The notes: generated from the letters alone by a model not told the origin. 64,000 nucleotides of DNA from Thiocapsa roseopersicina (GCF_900106925.1 NZ_FNNZ01000004.1:186001-250000), one strand, 5' to 3'; shown: positions 25,003 through 34,754, numbered from the stretch's first letter. Numbers and translations: made by a program.

Positions 25003-25479
25003 ATGCCCTTCCCCTACCCCGACCCGTCCAATGACTTCCTCAGCGACCATACCCGACTGCTGTGCGCCAGCTATCGACGGCTCACGGGGCGCGATCTGAT
25101 CGATCCCGGCTTGGATGACCGCGAGGCCGCACGGCGTTTATTCGCGGCGCCCTTCGCGCTCCTGTCGCACAATGCCGACCCGGATCCGATCCTGACCTAC
25201 GGCAACCGAAGGGTCCTGGATCTGTTCGAGCTCGATTGGGAGCAGCTCACGCGGATGCCCTCGCGCTTGACCGCCGAGGCACCGGATCGCGAGGAGCGCG
25301 CACGCCTGCTCGCGCAGGTGACGGCCCACGGCTTCATCGACCATTACAGCGGGGTGCGCGTATCCTCGGGCGGTCGGCGGTATCGCATCGATGGGGCTGT
25401 TGTCTGGAACCTGATCGATCGAAAGGGACGGCATCTCGGGCAGGCGGCGACCTTTGCGTCCGTGCAACCGCTCGTGTAA
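25003..25479 (+). CDS. MEKHLA domain protein
   Basis: A 158-residue single-domain protein. SFALLSHNADPDPILTYGNR-like sequence (here FALLSHNADPDP, about 52), LFELDWEQLTRMPSRLTAE and a final GQAATFA match the MEKHLA domain, a PAS-related sensory fold. The ligand is unknown and there are no other domains. It lies 68 bp upstream of the amidase gene in the same direction and may be cotranscribed with it. Confidence 0.85.
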   Translation: MPFPYPDPSNDFLSDHTRLLCASYRRLTGRDLIDPGLDDREAARRLFAAPFALLSHNADPDPILTYGNRRVLDLFELDWEQLTRMPSRLTAEAPDREERARLLAQVTAHGFIDHYSGVRVSSGGRRYRIDGAVVWNLIDRKGRHLGQAATFASVQPLV

Positions 25480-25547
25480 CCGAGCACACTACCCGCCGCG
25501 CTCAGTCAGTCACACACCTGGATCTACTATTTTCGGAGGTTGGCGTC

Positions 25548-26441
25548 ATGTCGGGATCCCCTTTCACCATCGCACTCGTGCAGGAAACCGATCACGGCAG
25601 CGTCGCGGCGAATCTCGACGCCTGTGAACGGGGTATCCTCGAGGCCGTCGCGGGCGGTGCGCGGCTCGTTCTGCTCCAGGAGCTGCACAACGGCGCCTAC
25701 TTCTGCCAGACCGAGGATCCTGCCAACTTCGACCTTGCCGAGCCGATCCCGGGTCCAAGCACCGCGCGACTCGGTGCGCTGGCAGGTGAGCTGGGCGTGG
25801 TCATCGTCGCCTCGCTATTCGAGCGCCGCGCCCCCGGGCTCTATCACAACACCGCCGTGGTCCTGGACAGCGACGGGCGACTGGCCGGGGTCTACCGTAA
25901 GATGCACATCCCGGATGATCCGGGCTACTACGAGAAGTTCTATTTCACGCCCGGAGACCTCGGCTTCGAGCCGATCGACACCTCGGTCGGACGCTTGGGC
26001 GTGTTGGTGTGCTGGGATCAATGGTATCCGGAGGCCGCCCGTCTGATGGCTTTGGCCGGTGCGGAGATCCTGCTCTACCCGACCGCGATCGGCTGGGATC
26101 CGAACGACGCGCCGGAAGAGCAGACCCGACAGCGCGAGGCATGGGTCGGGATCCAGCGCAGCCATGCGATCGCGAACGCCCTGCCCGTCGCGGCCTGCAA
26201 TCGGGTCGGATTCGAGCCAGATCCGAGCGGCACGACGGCCGGCGCACGGTTCTGGGGCCACTCCTTCGTCTGCGGCCCCCAAGGCGAGATCCTCGCACAG
26301 GCCTGCGATCAGAGCCCGCAGATCCTACTCGCACAGATCGAGCCCGCCCGTACCGAGCAGGTCCGCCGACTCTGGCCCTTCCTGCGCGACCGCCGCATCG
26401 ACGCTTACGGCGACCTGACCCGTCGCTATCGGGATCGGTAA
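25548..26441 (+). CDS. aguB: N-carbamoylputrescine amidase-like nitrilase
   Basis: A 297-residue carbon-nitrogen hydrolase with the catalytic triad visible: Glu in LLQELHNG (about 44), Lys in YRKMHIPDD (about 113) and Cys in LVCWDQWYPEA (about 150). The HIPDDPGYYEKFYF and RFWGHSFV segments are typical of AguB, which turns N-carbamoylputrescine into putrescine. GGAGG lies eight bases before ATG 25548. An agmatine deiminase gene (aguA) is not adjacent, so the exact substrate is probable rather than proven. Confidence 0.87.
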   Translation: MSGSPFTIALVQETDHGSVAANLDACERGILEAVAGGARLVLLQELHNGAYFCQTEDPANFDLAEPIPGPSTARLGALAGELGVVIVASLFERRAPGLYHNTAVVLDSDGRLAGVYRKMHIPDDPGYYEKFYFTPGDLGFEPIDTSVGRLGVLVCWDQWYPEAARLMALAGAEILLYPTAIGWDPNDAPEEQTRQREAWVGIQRSHAIANALPVAACNRVGFEPDPSGTTAGARFWGHSFVCGPQGEILAQACDQSPQILLAQIEPARTEQVRRLWPFLRDRRIDAYGDLTRRYRDR

Positions 26442-26471
26442 TCCGCCATCATCGCCAAACCCGAACGCGAT

Positions 26472-26984
26472 TCAATCCCTCCGCGTCTCGAATCGAAACG
26501 GCGCCGCCAAGATCCCCTCGGCCGTGTGGACCAGCACCCTCGCCTCCCACTCCATGCGCGCACGCACGCACACCGGCAAGGTCCCCTGCCCTGTGTAGAC
26601 GCCCGGACCAGCCGGCTCAAGCGCAGCGCGGTTGTACCCCATGTTCATGTCGACACCCGCGAAATCGACCTCCACGGCGCGGACATCCAGACCGCTTGTC
26701 TCCACGACGAGCCGCAGCGGCGTGACGACCGGGATGCTCTGCGGCTCAATCGCAAAGCGCACGCTCCCCCCGCCTGCAAACCGAGTGGCGCAGGGTCCGG
26801 CACGCAAGTCGCAACTCGGATCGAGCGGCGCGACCTCGACCAGCATCGGGTTCAGCAGCGGCCACGCCTTATAGAGTGCGACCGCGACAACGGCGACGAG
26901 CAGCAGGCCGGCGACGGCCCAGAGCAGGGCCGTGGTGCGTCGGGGCGAAGAGATATCAGTCACGGCGGGTTGCATCGGTTTCAT
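26472..26984 (-). CDS. Membrane-anchored FixH/YtkA-like hypothetical protein
   Basis: A 170-residue protein with one N-terminal transmembrane helix (about 21-41) and a periplasmic domain containing VDFAGVDMNMGYNR and GQGTLPVCVRARMEWEA, a pattern reminiscent of FixH/YtkA-like beta-sandwich domains. The Met/Cys-rich stretch could bind metal, but this is not shown. ATG 26984 overlaps the end of the DUF29 gene by 29 bp; ATG 26975 is the alternative. Confidence 0.62.
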   Translation of the reverse strand: MKPMQPAVTDISSPRRTTALLWAVAGLLLVAVVAVALYKAWPLLNPMLVEVAPLDPSCDLRAGPCATRFAGGGSVRFAIEPQSIPVVTPLRLVVETSGLDVRAVEVDFAGVDMNMGYNRAALEPAGPGVYTGQGTLPVCVRARMEWEARVLVHTAEGILAAPFRFETRRD

Positions 26985-27420
26985 CGGGACCCGGGGAAAA
27001 TGAAGGATCGAGGACCTGTTTAGACCGATAGGGACAATTTTGGGGAAACTCGCTCTCGTCCTTCCCCGTTTCATCGGCAGCCCATCGAACCGCGCTGTCG
27101 TAGGCATCGACAAGCAGATCTGTCAGCCGGGGCTTCAGGCTCGGGCTGTCATCCAGGAGCTTGGCGACCTGCTTGCGCTGCTCGATCAAGGTCCGCTGCC
27201 AACTCTTGGAACGCTGCTCCGGCTGGTACTCCCATTTGAGGAGGTGAACGAGCAACACCACGAGACGATGCTCCAAGGCGCGGCGCTCGCTCTTGCCCAT
27301 CGACTCCACCTCCTCCGCAAGATGCAGCGTATCGATCTCGGCGTAACGCCCTTCGCGCAACAGGCGAGCGGTCTGCATGGACCAGTCGTATAGATCTCGG
27401 TCGTAAAGCGTTTGAGACAT
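26956..27420 (-). CDS. DUF29 family protein
   Basis: A 154-residue protein starting MSQTLYDRDLYDWSMQTA with LREGRYAEIDTLHLAEEVESMGKSERRALEH, HLLKWEYQPE and a C-terminal NCPYRSKQVLD-FSPGP, the complete DUF29 pattern. DUF29 genes are common and often multicopy in cyanobacteria and purple bacteria; their function is unknown. It is followed by an overlapping membrane protein gene and preceded by a strong intergenic hairpin. Confidence 0.88.
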   Translation of the reverse strand: MSQTLYDRDLYDWSMQTARLLREGRYAEIDTLHLAEEVESMGKSERRALEHRLVVLLVHLLKWEYQPEQRSKSWQRTLIEQRKQVAKLLDDSPSLKPRLTDLLVDAYDSAVRWAADETGKDESEFPQNCPYRSKQVLDPSFSPGPDETDATRRD

Positions 27421-27487
27421 GATCACGGACTCCGGGATTGGCGCCGACCTCGACTCGTGCAACACGGCAGATGTATCGAGCCCGTTC

Positions 27488-27535
27488 GTTGTCGTTGTCG
27501 TAATCGACCATCGATACGACCACGACAACGACAAC
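27488..27535. promoter_or_regulatory. 14-bp-stem hairpin between pbpC and DUF29 gene
   Basis: GTTGTCGTTGTCGT (27488-27501) and ACGACAACGACAAC (27522-27535) are perfectly complementary over 14 bp with a 20-base loop. It lies downstream of pbpC and upstream of the DUF29 gene, both on the minus strand. There is no U-run on either side, so it may reduce read-through or protect the mRNA end rather than act as a classical terminator. Confidence 0.6.
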
Positions 27536-27617
27536 GCAAATGATCTCGGACGGGCTCGGAATCTCTGCACTGCACCACTAGCCGGAAGTGTGAGGGTGAA
27601 TCTTCCCGAACGCCAGA

Positions 27618-29750
27618 TCACTCGAGAAACACACTCACCCTCGCCGCACCGCCGCGTGCATCGACGACCGAGATCGCGACATATCCCGGGCCGTCCGGTG
27701 TCCAACGGGCCGTTCTGGCATAGGGTTCGCGCAGGACCGGCGCGCCGTCGACGAACCAGGTGAAGGGCGGGACACCGTCGCGAACCCGCAAGACCAGATC
27801 GGCGGCCCGACCTCGCCCGAGACCCAGCTCGACGCGCGCACCCTCGGGTGGATAGGCGATCTGCGGGGCCTGGGCCCCACCAAGCGATTGGCCGCCCGAG
27901 GCGGCGCGCGGATCCTGAACGCGACGTAGCGGCGGGGGCAGCTCCGCAGAGGTCGTGGTCAGGATGCCGGGAGGCGCCGGAGGAAGCGGTGTCGTCGGAC
28001 CGAGACGCGAAAAGACCTCGACCAGCACGGGTGCTGCGGCATCGATGCCGGCGAGTCCGGGCACGGGCGTGCCGTCGGGACGGCCAACCCAGACGCCGGC
28101 CACATGGCGCCCGTCGAACCCGATCGCCCAGGCATCGCGATAGCCGTAGGAGGTCCCGGTCTTGAAGGCGAGCACGCCGGGCGCGCTGTTGGTCGGTGCC
28201 GGCGCTCCGGCGAGGATCGAGGCGACATACCAGGCCGCGCGCGCCTCGAGCACGGGCGCACCGGCATCCGCGCCGATGCCGACGACGCCGAGCGATTCGA
28301 AGTCCGCGCCATCGTCGTCGAGGGTGTCCCGCAAGCTTACCGGCCGGCCGCCGCGCGCGATGGACGCGTAGATGCCGACGAGGTCCGTCAACGACACGCC
28401 GACCCCGCCTAGGCCGACGGCAAGCCCGGGCGGGCTGAGATCGGGAAGCTCCGGACGCGCACCGGCTCGTCGCATCCGAGCGACCAGACGCGCCGGTCCG
28501 ACTGCATCCAGCAGCTTGACCGCCGGGATATTGAGCGAGAGCTGCAACGCCCGACGCACCGTGACCGTTCCTTGAAAACCCAGGTCGAAATTGGCCGGGA
28601 CATAGCCGCCGAAGGCGCTCGGACGATCCTCGATCAGGCTCTCCGGATGGGCGCGGCCGTCCTCGAAGGCCAGTCCGTAAATGAGCGGCTTGAGCGCCGA
28701 GCCCGGCGAGCGCACCGCGCGCGTCATGTCGACATGACCCTGCCGAGCGGTCTCGAACAGGCCTGCGGAGCCCACGCTGGCCAGGATCTCGCCGCGCCCG
28801 TGATCGGCGACCAGGATCCCCATCGACACCCGCGGACCGAGCGCCGCGGCTCGCGCGTTTGCGAGCTGCTCGAGGCGCTCCTGTAGGCCGGCATCCAGCG
28901 TCAGGCGATGGACCGCGCGCTCGGGCCGGGCGCGCCTGAGTCGATCGGTGAGATGCGCCGCCAGCATCGAGGCATTCAAACGCGTGGTCGGAACGGGCTC
29001 GGCGCGTGCCGCAGCCGCCTCGTCCGCGTCGATGACGCCGGCCAGACGCACATGCTCGAGTACCCGATCGCGCGCGCGACGAGCGGCCTCGGGGTACCGA
29101 TCCGGCCGGCGTGTCTCGGGCGACTGGGGCAATGCGACGAGCAACGCTGCCTCGGCCGGGGACAGGCGTCGCGGCTCCTTGCCGAGCCAAGCGAGCGAGG
29201 CCGAGCGCACGCCTTCGAGGTTGCCGCCGTAGGGGGCGAGGGTTAGATAGGTTTGCAGGATGGCGTCTTTGTCGAGACGTCGCTCCAACCAGAGCGCGGT
29301 GCGGATTTGGCTAAGCTTGCCGCCCGCGTCCCGTGTCGATCGCATCTCCAGCAGCCGCGCCAGCTGCATGGTGAGGGTCGAGCCGCCCGAACGGATGCCT
29401 CCCTGGCTCAGCAGCTGCCAGCCTGCGCGCATGAGGGCGAGTGCATCGACACCCGGGTGCGAGGCGAATCGGCGATCCTCGTAGGCTAGGAGCATCGCGA
29501 TATAGGCCGGATCGACCGCATCCAGATCGACCGGCAGACGCCAGCGTCCGTCGGCGACCGTGAAGGCCCGGAGGAGACGCCCGTCGCGATCCAGCATGAG
29601 GGTCGAGGTCGGGATCCCCATGTCGAGCGGCGGCGTGGTCTCGATAAAGGCGTCCAACCCTGCTCGACCGCCCGCCAGCAGGAACAAGACGGCGCCGACG
29701 GCCGCAAGCGACTTGATCAGTGCGCCATTCACCGACAGCACCAGGGACAT
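27618..29750 (-). CDS. pbpC: Penicillin-binding protein 1C
   Basis: A 710-residue bifunctional PBP. There is an N-terminal membrane anchor (about 10-30). The glycosyltransferase domain has YEDRRFASHPGVD (about 91) and GGSTLTMQLARL (about 122). The transpeptidase domain has SPGSALKP (about 340, SxxK), SLN (about 398) and KTGTSYG (about 522). A PbpC C-terminal BiPBP_C domain (about 630-710) ends the protein. It makes and cross-links peptidoglycan at the inner membrane. The usual partner, an alpha-2-macroglobulin gene, is not adjacent. Confidence 0.92.
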   Translation of the reverse strand: MSLVLSVNGALIKSLAAVGAVLFLLAGGRAGLDAFIETTPPLDMGIPTSTLMLDRDGRLLRAFTVADGRWRLPVDLDAVDPAYIAMLLAYEDRRFASHPGVDALALMRAGWQLLSQGGIRSGGSTLTMQLARLLEMRSTRDAGGKLSQIRTALWLERRLDKDAILQTYLTLAPYGGNLEGVRSASLAWLGKEPRRLSPAEAALLVALPQSPETRRPDRYPEAARRARDRVLEHVRLAGVIDADEAAAARAEPVPTTRLNASMLAAHLTDRLRRARPERAVHRLTLDAGLQERLEQLANARAAALGPRVSMGILVADHGRGEILASVGSAGLFETARQGHVDMTRAVRSPGSALKPLIYGLAFEDGRAHPESLIEDRPSAFGGYVPANFDLGFQGTVTVRRALQLSLNIPAVKLLDAVGPARLVARMRRAGARPELPDLSPPGLAVGLGGVGVSLTDLVGIYASIARGGRPVSLRDTLDDDGADFESLGVVGIGADAGAPVLEARAAWYVASILAGAPAPTNSAPGVLAFKTGTSYGYRDAWAIGFDGRHVAGVWVGRPDGTPVPGLAGIDAAAPVLVEVFSRLGPTTPLPPAPPGILTTTSAELPPPLRRVQDPRAASGGQSLGGAQAPQIAYPPEGARVELGLGRGRAADLVLRVRDGVPPFTWFVDGAPVLREPYARTARWTPDGPGYVAISVVDARGGAARVSVFLE

Positions 29751-29771
29751 GTCACGGCGGAACCTCCTCCG

Positions 29772-31409
29772 TCAGCCGTTCGTCGTGCCGTTGCCTCCCG
29801 GAACCCCGGCCTCTGACTCGCGCGGCTGGGCGTCCGCAACCAGCAGCCCCGCGCGCGCAAAGATGCCGAGCAGACGCTCGAGACTGGCCGGTGCAATCTG
29901 CTCCGACCGGCCCTTGACCTCGCCGGGCGACCCCAGCGCCGCGGCCAATTCCGGGTCGGTCCGGATCTCGGACGCGAGGTCCGTCAACAAGGCGTTCAGA
30001 TCACGCGTGCCGTCGAGCAGCATGAGCAGCCGGGCGGACAAGGCGTCGAGCCCGAGACTGCGGTGACGCACGCTCGCGACATGCCCCTCGCCGGATGCCG
30101 CCTGAGCACGGGCCAATGGGGTGGCCCGGGGCCATGCGCCGACCTGGTGCGGCCAACGGCCGGCGCGTCGGGTCAGCCCGATCCCTTGCGAGATATAGAG
30201 GTTGAAGAGCTCGCTCAGACAGGCATCGCGGTCATCCGCATAGCGTCGCCCGCCGGCCCCGGCGACCTCTTTCGCCGCCGCGTCCATGAGAGGTCCCAAC
30301 GGCATCGCATTCGGATAGACCAGTGCAAGCCCTTCCAGAACGGCCTTGGTCAAGGGATGCTCCACCTGCAGACGGCCGCCGTCCGCCGTGGCGTATTCCT
30401 GACGCTTCACGCGGTTCAGATGGACCCGCTGCAAGGGGGTCAGATCGGCATGGATCGAGAAGTCGTAGAGTCGCTCCAGATCGATCTCCAGACAGGGCCG
30501 CGCATCCGCGCGCACGAACAGGGTCTGCCGAAAGGCCCGCAGGCGCAGGAAATCCATGTACTGCTCCTGCACGAGCTGATCGCCGAGCCCGTCGAGCGCG
30601 GCCTCGGCCGCAGGCCCGAGGGTGGAGGCGAACATGGTGTGCAGCTTGGACTCGGCGAGGAAGGCAAGCCCGTGACGACGCCCCCGCGCCATGACATCGC
30701 TGAACAGCTCAGGGCTGTTCGTCTCTTCCAGATACTCGTGATAGAGATAGCTCGGGCGGGCGGTGCGCAGATACTCGACCTCGCGCCGCAGCGTCTCGGC
30801 CTCGGGTCGCGGCTGTCCGTCCGGATGCTTGGCCGAGACCCCTCGGGCGAGCCGATCGAGCAGATCGCGCGCACGGCTCAAACGCTCGCCGGGGGACGTC
30901 GCGCCGCGACAGCGAAACAGGAGCATGTCGCGCAACATGCCGCGCTGACGCCAACCCGGCAGGACGTTGTAGCTGACATAGGCGATCCCGCGCTCGCTCA
31001 GGAGCCGACCGCAGAGGTGCAGGATGTGCTCCTTGACCGCCTCCGGCACCCAGGAATAGACGCCGTGGACCAGGACGAAGTCGAACGGGGCTTGTGTCTC
31101 GTCGACGTCGAGGATGTCTTGATGGAGCAGACGCAGATTGGTCAATCCCAGCTCGGCGATCATGGCCTGCCCGCGCCGGGCCTGCTCGGCCGAGAGTTCG
31201 ACCCCGACGAATTCGCTCCACGGCAGATGAAAGGCCATGGGGATCAGATTCCCGCCGCTCGCCGCGCCCAGCTCCAACACCCGGCAACGCTCCGGATCGG
31301 CCGTAGTCAGACCGAGCAACCGGCCGAGCGTCGCGAGATAATCCGGATGGGTCTCCGGGATCGCGAAGCTCTCGTAGGGGATTTGATCGTAGCTGTCGAG
31401 CGTCGTCAT
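29772..31409 (-). CDS. SAM-dependent methyltransferase with PKMT_reg-type domain
   Basis: A 545-residue protein. The N-terminal class I methyltransferase domain has VLELGAASGGNLIPMA (about 45-60), FVGVELSAEQ and FDFVLVHGVYSWV. A long regulatory region (LPGWRQRGMLRDML, YLYHEYLEE, about 290-370) and a C-terminal winged-helix-like segment follow. This is the architecture of proteins annotated as methyltransferase regulatory-domain (PKMT_reg) proteins; the substrate is unknown. It lies 21 bp upstream of pbpC on the same strand, suggesting cotranscription. Confidence 0.83.
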   Translation of the reverse strand: MTTLDSYDQIPYESFAIPETHPDYLATLGRLLGLTTADPERCRVLELGAASGGNLIPMAFHLPWSEFVGVELSAEQARRGQAMIAELGLTNLRLLHQDILDVDETQAPFDFVLVHGVYSWVPEAVKEHILHLCGRLLSERGIAYVSYNVLPGWRQRGMLRDMLLFRCRGATSPGERLSRARDLLDRLARGVSAKHPDGQPRPEAETLRREVEYLRTARPSYLYHEYLEETNSPELFSDVMARGRRHGLAFLAESKLHTMFASTLGPAAEAALDGLGDQLVQEQYMDFLRLRAFRQTLFVRADARPCLEIDLERLYDFSIHADLTPLQRVHLNRVKRQEYATADGGRLQVEHPLTKAVLEGLALVYPNAMPLGPLMDAAAKEVAGAGGRRYADDRDACLSELFNLYISQGIGLTRRAGRWPHQVGAWPRATPLARAQAASGEGHVASVRHRSLGLDALSARLLMLLDGTRDLNALLTDLASEIRTDPELAAALGSPGEVKGRSEQIAPASLERLLGIFARAGLLVADAQPRESEAGVPGGNGTTNG

Positions 31410-31577
31410 GGGTGTCGAACCGGGAAGCGCTTTAGCTCTGTCGAGCGGGTGCGTGCAGCCTAACCCGACGCTCGGTCTTTCGACAGACCGCAGGCGTCGG
31501 GCGACAGGGCCAAGGTGATGTCCGCCGACCCCGATGCCGAGCATCCGATGACCGATCGCGCCCTGTCCGCAGGTCGC

Positions 31578-33938
31578 CTAGACCTCGGCGTCGTCGGTCG
31601 TCGCTCGCTCCACCGTCAGCAGGGTGCCGATCGCGTCTTCGTGGAAGAGGATGCGTGATCGGATACCGGAGATTCGCGTTTCGATCTCGTGCAGTTGGTC
31701 CTCGTGGGTGATTCGGCGCAGCTCCAAGGCGCGTCGCTCCTCGCTCAAGCCCGCAAGGCGCTCGCCCTCCTCGCGCAGCCACTTCTCGAGCGACTTCAAC
31801 TCACGCCTCGCCTCGCGAGCGCCCTTCCCATCCTCGGGCCGCCCCGTACGCGACCAAAAGCCGCCACCGGAGGGACGAGCGGTCTCTCCGAGGTCGTCGG
31901 TCCGGCCGTCCGCGATCCGCTTCAGCTCGGCCATCCGTGCGCGGGCCGATGCCAGCGCGCTCTCGCTCGACCCGATCTTCCCCCTCAATGTCTCGATCGC
32001 GTCCTTCAGACGGTAGCCGGCCTCGCGCAGTGTTGATGCCTCGGTCATGTCGCGCGTCTCCAGCTCACGCAGACGGCTCAGCTCGTCGCGCATCCCGGCG
32101 AGACGCTCCAGACGCTCCTCGCGGCGGCGTCGGGCTTCCAGCTCCGCGACCTCGACCCGATGACGGTGCAAGCGTTGCACATCGGCCTGACGCAGCTCCT
32201 CCTCGCGCTGAATACGGCGGATCTCCATCTCCTTCTCGCGCAGACGCCGGTCCTCGCGCGCCAGCTCGATGGAGCGCTCGAAGGCGGCCATGCGCTCGCG
32301 CATGTCCTCTTCGTCGTGGGCCTTCTGCAATGCCCAGGACTCGCGCGCCTGCTGCAGCTCGTGCTCGAGCTCGGCGCGCCGATAATGGTGCTTGGCGCGC
32401 GTCTCGTCGGCCAACTGCGCGCGCAGCTCGCCGGCACGCAGACGCTGCTCGTTCTCGTAGGCCGCGACCTCGATCTCGCGACGGCGCCGCGCCAGATCCA
32501 GCTCCTGATCGAGGTTCTCGCGACGACGCTCCATGAGGGTCTCAGCGAACGACTCATCCGCCAAGCGCATCCGCATCGGCTCGGCGGCCGCCAGGCGCGT
32601 CTCCTGCTCGGCGAAATGACCCTCCGGATCGCGCTCGTAGCCTTGCCAGAGGCGCGCGAACTCGACCGGACTCAGGCGTTGTGCGGGATCCTCCGGGCAG
32701 GCGAAACCGGGTATCCCGGCCAGTGCGCCGTCGAGATACTTACGGTACTGGTACTGCAAGGATTCGCTGAAGTAGGCCCGCACCGCGGCCGGCTCGAACA
32801 ACTTCAGCGCGATCAGCGAGAAGAAGAGGATCGCCAGCGCCGCCTGCGCAAAGCCCTCGACCGTCTCGAAATGCGGCACACCCGCCTCGTCGGGACTCTC
32901 GCGCAGCGCCTGCAGGGCCTTGGAGCGCGCGGCGAAGGTCAACCGCGGCGGCAGCTCCTCGGGCTGCGCGGCGGCCACCTCGGCACGGATGCGGTCCATG
33001 CGCTCCTGTTGTTCCAGACGGATGCGTTGCAGCTCGTCCGTGCGCGCGCGCAGGCGTTCTTCTTGGTCGGCGATCGTCTGCGCGACCTCGGCGATGCGCC
33101 GATCGATCTCGGACTGTTTGTCGGCCAGCGCGGCGACGAGCGCATTGACCCGCGCGTCCCACTTGCGCGCCTCCGGACCATAGCCCTCAGGCCGGTCGCC
33201 CCGCCCGTGGATCTCGTCGCCGAGGCGCTCCTGTGCGGCGGCCAGCTCGGTGCGCAGCACCGTGATCTCCGGGGTGTATTCGGCCGCGATTTGATCACGG
33301 CGTTGCCGCTCGGCATCGAGCGAGCGATTCAGACGTTCGACCTCCTCCTCCAGGGGAGCGATCAGCCCGCCGTAGCGCGTCTCGATCTCTCCGGCACGCG
33401 CGGCGACTTGCGCCTGGAAGGCCGCATCGCGTTGGGCGTAATACTGCTCGACCAGGCGCTGGTGATAGCTCTCGATGTCGTCGGCACGGATCAGCTTGGC
33501 CAGAAAGGGCGCGGTCACATAGAGCGAGACCGCCACGATCAGCACCCGGATCAGCAGACCGAAGAACCAGCGTGCACCCGCGCCGCGCTCCTCCGGCCGG
33601 GCGTCCCGAAGGCCGCCCCCGAGCGCACCCCGGGCGCGGGTCGGACGCTCGGACATGATGAGCGAGGCGTCGACGATCCAGATGATCGCGAACATGAGCA
33701 CGAACATGAAGAAACCGGCGACCGGCCGGAGCCAGGCGGCGGCCTGCGGGACGATCGAGGCACCGACGAAACCCCAGACGATGCCTTCGATGCTGGCCAT
33801 CAGCAGGATGATGACCCAGGCGAAGCCGAGCCAAACCGCAACGGCCGGTGTCGCGAGGCTGTCGCCGTAAGGACGCAGCCGCAGCGTATTCAACGAAGGG
33901 ACCTTGAAGAAGCGCCGAGATCGCCGCCCGAGATCCAT
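31578..33938 (-). CDS. DUF4407-like membrane protein with long coiled coils
   Basis: A 786-residue protein. Residues 30-150 contain three or four membrane helices (WLGFAWVIILLMASIEG, GFFMFVLMFAIIWIVDASLIM, LIRVLIVAVSLYVTAPFL), a layout seen in DUF4407 proteins. A coiled coil (about 160-330), another membrane helix (about 365-385) and a very long Glu/Arg-rich coiled coil (about 450-780) follow. It may be a scaffold or envelope-associated protein; there is no enzymatic motif. The start ATG 33938 is preceded by GGGTAGGA. Confidence 0.72.
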   Translation of the reverse strand: MDLGRRSRRFFKVPSLNTLRLRPYGDSLATPAVAVWLGFAWVIILLMASIEGIVWGFVGASIVPQAAAWLRPVAGFFMFVLMFAIIWIVDASLIMSERPTRARGALGGGLRDARPEERGAGARWFFGLLIRVLIVAVSLYVTAPFLAKLIRADDIESYHQRLVEQYYAQRDAAFQAQVAARAGEIETRYGGLIAPLEEEVERLNRSLDAERQRRDQIAAEYTPEITVLRTELAAAQERLGDEIHGRGDRPEGYGPEARKWDARVNALVAALADKQSEIDRRIAEVAQTIADQEERLRARTDELQRIRLEQQERMDRIRAEVAAAQPEELPPRLTFAARSKALQALRESPDEAGVPHFETVEGFAQAALAILFFSLIALKLFEPAAVRAYFSESLQYQYRKYLDGALAGIPGFACPEDPAQRLSPVEFARLWQGYERDPEGHFAEQETRLAAAEPMRMRLADESFAETLMERRRENLDQELDLARRRREIEVAAYENEQRLRAGELRAQLADETRAKHHYRRAELEHELQQARESWALQKAHDEEDMRERMAAFERSIELAREDRRLREKEMEIRRIQREEELRQADVQRLHRHRVEVAELEARRRREERLERLAGMRDELSRLRELETRDMTEASTLREAGYRLKDAIETLRGKIGSSESALASARARMAELKRIADGRTDDLGETARPSGGGFWSRTGRPEDGKGAREARRELKSLEKWLREEGERLAGLSEERRALELRRITHEDQLHEIETRISGIRSRILFHEDAIGTLLTVERATTDDAEV

Positions 33939-34457
33939 GTTCCTACCCTCCCTTGACGAGTGCGAGCACCGCAATCAGGACAGGATAAACCATCGGTGGC
34001 CGCCGACCGATACGATGTGTGAATGCGAGAGCTCCCCCCGACGGGCCGGGCGATGCGTCTAGCCGGCGGCGCGCAAAGCAGGCATGCCCGACACAGTTGT
34101 CGTGAGCGGGTCCGTCACTCTTCCTGAAAACCCGATTCCGATCATGTGCCGCGGCTCTGAAAGCTGCTGAAATAGGCAACAACCGCAGCCTCTCGGCAAA
34201 TCGTCTTTCGACGCAAATGACGATCGAATCGTCACCGCCGAGCACCTCCGCGTTGAGAATCATTTGCAATTAGAGCCGAGCTGGACTAGCATTTCCATCA
34301 GACAGGATGCCTGCCGGTCGAGCCATCGCAGCGCCCCGCGATAGGCCTATCCAGCCGATCCATCCAGACGTTCAACGCCCCTCGCGAGCGCCGTGCCGCC
34401 CTTGAAACTCGGCGACACCTCCGGATCCCGGGGACCTCAAGAATTGGAGAATCGACG
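33939..34457. other. Intergenic region upstream of the feo operon
   Basis: About 520 bases between divergent transcripts. Apart from the Fur-type site and promoter described separately at 34253-34292, no convincing gene is seen. A minus-strand open frame of 108 codons here (33943-34269) has no recognisable domain and no ribosome site, and it would cover the Fur-type site. Confidence 0.5.
34253..34292 (+). promoter_or_regulatory. Fur-type iron box and promoter for feo operon
   Basis: TGAGAATCATTTGCAATTA (34253-34271) resembles the 19-bp Fur box (GATAATGATAATCATTATC), with the central AATCATT intact. It overlaps a -35-like TTGCAA (34264-34269) spaced 17 bases from a -10-like TAGCAT (34287-34292). 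Binding of Fe-Fur here would block transcription of the downstream ferrous-iron genes, as is well known for feo operons. Confidence 0.68.
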
Positions 34458-34754
34458 ATGTTCGGTCAACACGGCCTCTCAAACCCCGTCCGCCATGAGC
34501 CCCTCATGATGGGCGTCCCAACCGTGAAGGGATTTCCGCTCATGATGGCCGATGAAGGCGCCCGCGTGAGAATCGTCGCCCTGCATGGCGGCAAAGGATT
34601 GACGACGCGCCTGACGGAGCTGGGTCTGAACGTCGGATCCGAGCTCGCCGTCGTGCAACGCCAAGGCGGCGGTTTACTGATTGCCCGCGGCGAGGCGCGC
34701 ATCGCGCTCGGCGGCGGCATGGCGGCCAAGATCCAGGTCGTTCCCCTCGCCTGA
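34458..34754 (+). CDS. feoA: FeoA-domain protein (first copy)
   Basis: A 98-residue protein with an N-terminal extension (about 1-30) before a FeoA SH3-like domain: ARVRIVALHGGKGLTTRLTELGL, VGSELAVVQRQGGGLL and IALGGGMAAKIQV. FeoA assists FeoB in ferrous-iron uptake. A GGAG ribosome site lies upstream of the ATG. It is the first gene of feoA-feoA-feoB-feoC; tandem feoA genes are known in other bacteria. Confidence 0.86.
   Translation: MFGQHGLSNPVRHEPLMMGVPTVKGFPLMMADEGARVRIVALHGGKGLTTRLTELGLNVGSELAVVQRQGGGLLIARGEARIALGGGMAAKIQVVPLA

Noticed and set aside
32160-33956. 598-codon plus-strand open frame opposite the DUF4407-like gene
   Set aside because: Leu/Arg/Gln-rich antisense frame of a coiled-coil gene; no start site or domain.
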